A stretch of DNA of 64,000 nucleotides from assembly GCA_027627225.1 (NCBI GenBank), contig CM051032.1, positions 60,283,137 to 60,347,136 on the forward strand, read 5' to 3'. The notes under the pieces are model-generated. The model searched no databases, was not told where the DNA came from, and saw only the letters and a list, made by a program, of their open reading frames with translations. The position numbers were made by a program, and so were the translations under genes. Below, piece by piece: positions 63,770 to 64,000 of the stretch. Numbering within the stretch: the first letter of the stretch is position 1; each line of letters begins with the position of its first letter. The stretch is from Congeria kusceri. Taxonomy: Eukaryota; Mollusca; Bivalvia; Myida; Dreissenidae.

Positions 63770-64000
63770 TTTAGCCGGATTTTTTCAACTAAAAATATCA
63801 GCTTATAGATTAGCGAAAACCGGTCGGTGGGCGGGCGTTGCGATGTCGTTAAAAATTTGCGTTAAAGTTTCGTATTCCTGTCATATTTTCAAAAGTTCTT
63901 GGTCAATCTTTATGAAACTTTACAGAAATGTTCCTTGGATGGTCCTCTACCAAACCTGTGAAAGTGGTTCCGCTTCATTGCACAAGATGGCCGCCAGAGC
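63770..64000 (+). repeat. Dispersed repeat cut by the window end
   Basis: CCGGATTTTTTCAACTAAAA, CAGCTTATAGATTAGCG and GGATGGTCCTCTACCAAA are in the style of the intron-25 element, and the sequence continues past the window. Confidence 0.6.

Overview
The window is AT-rich animal nuclear DNA. Two things suggest a bivalve mollusc: exon/intron genes crowded with tRNA-derived SINEs and MITEs, and a repeat beginning GCTCACCTGAGCAC. The species cannot be fixed from the sequence alone. There is one host gene: a nardilysin-type M16 metallopeptidase (NRDC-like) on the + strand, with 31 coding exons joined in frame from an ATG at 29229 to a TGA at 61957 (1050 codons).

Left third (1-23000) is gene-free repeat territory. 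A 53-bp satellite array fills 1420-7056. Its right flank is a 470-bp block that recurs at 16858-17325. In the first copy a Ty3/Gypsy-type LTR retrotransposon (7486-12376) sits between TTATT target-site duplications; its LTRs are intact but its gag-pol is broken. The second copy of the block is an empty site. A smaller array of the same satellite (14033-14765) shows a higher-order pattern. It is split from its continuation (16685-16862) by a 1.9-kb insertion carrying a truncated SINE and a foldback element made of CGTTCCCACGA modules. Next come a GC-rich terminal-inverted-repeat element (17381-18394) and a second Gypsy-type element on the - strand with an uninterrupted 1312-codon gag-pol frame (18918-22856) but no recognisable 5' LTR.

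Middle (23000-29200) is intergenic: a TA-flanked inverted-repeat element (24015-25771), a tandem-unit bivalve repeat, a small MITE, an AT microsatellite, and a SINE fragment split by a 1.2-kb transposon-like insertion, with an unsplit copy of the same SINE next to it.

Right (29229-61957) is the nardilysin gene. The inverted zinc motif HFLEH is encoded in exon 4, and the third zinc ligand is Glu220, whose codon is split by intron 6. A conserved Arg/Tyr pair lies in the C-terminal half in exon 27. The first exon encodes a basic, acid-free N-terminus that resembles a mitochondrial presequence. Introns hold ten copies of one ~250-bp MITE family, four full SINEs, TA-flanked MITEs, palindromes, minisatellites, and fragmentary duplications of exons 28 and 29. 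The 3' flank (61961-64000) starts with a dispersed element right after the stop codon and ends in a truncated repeat at the window edge.
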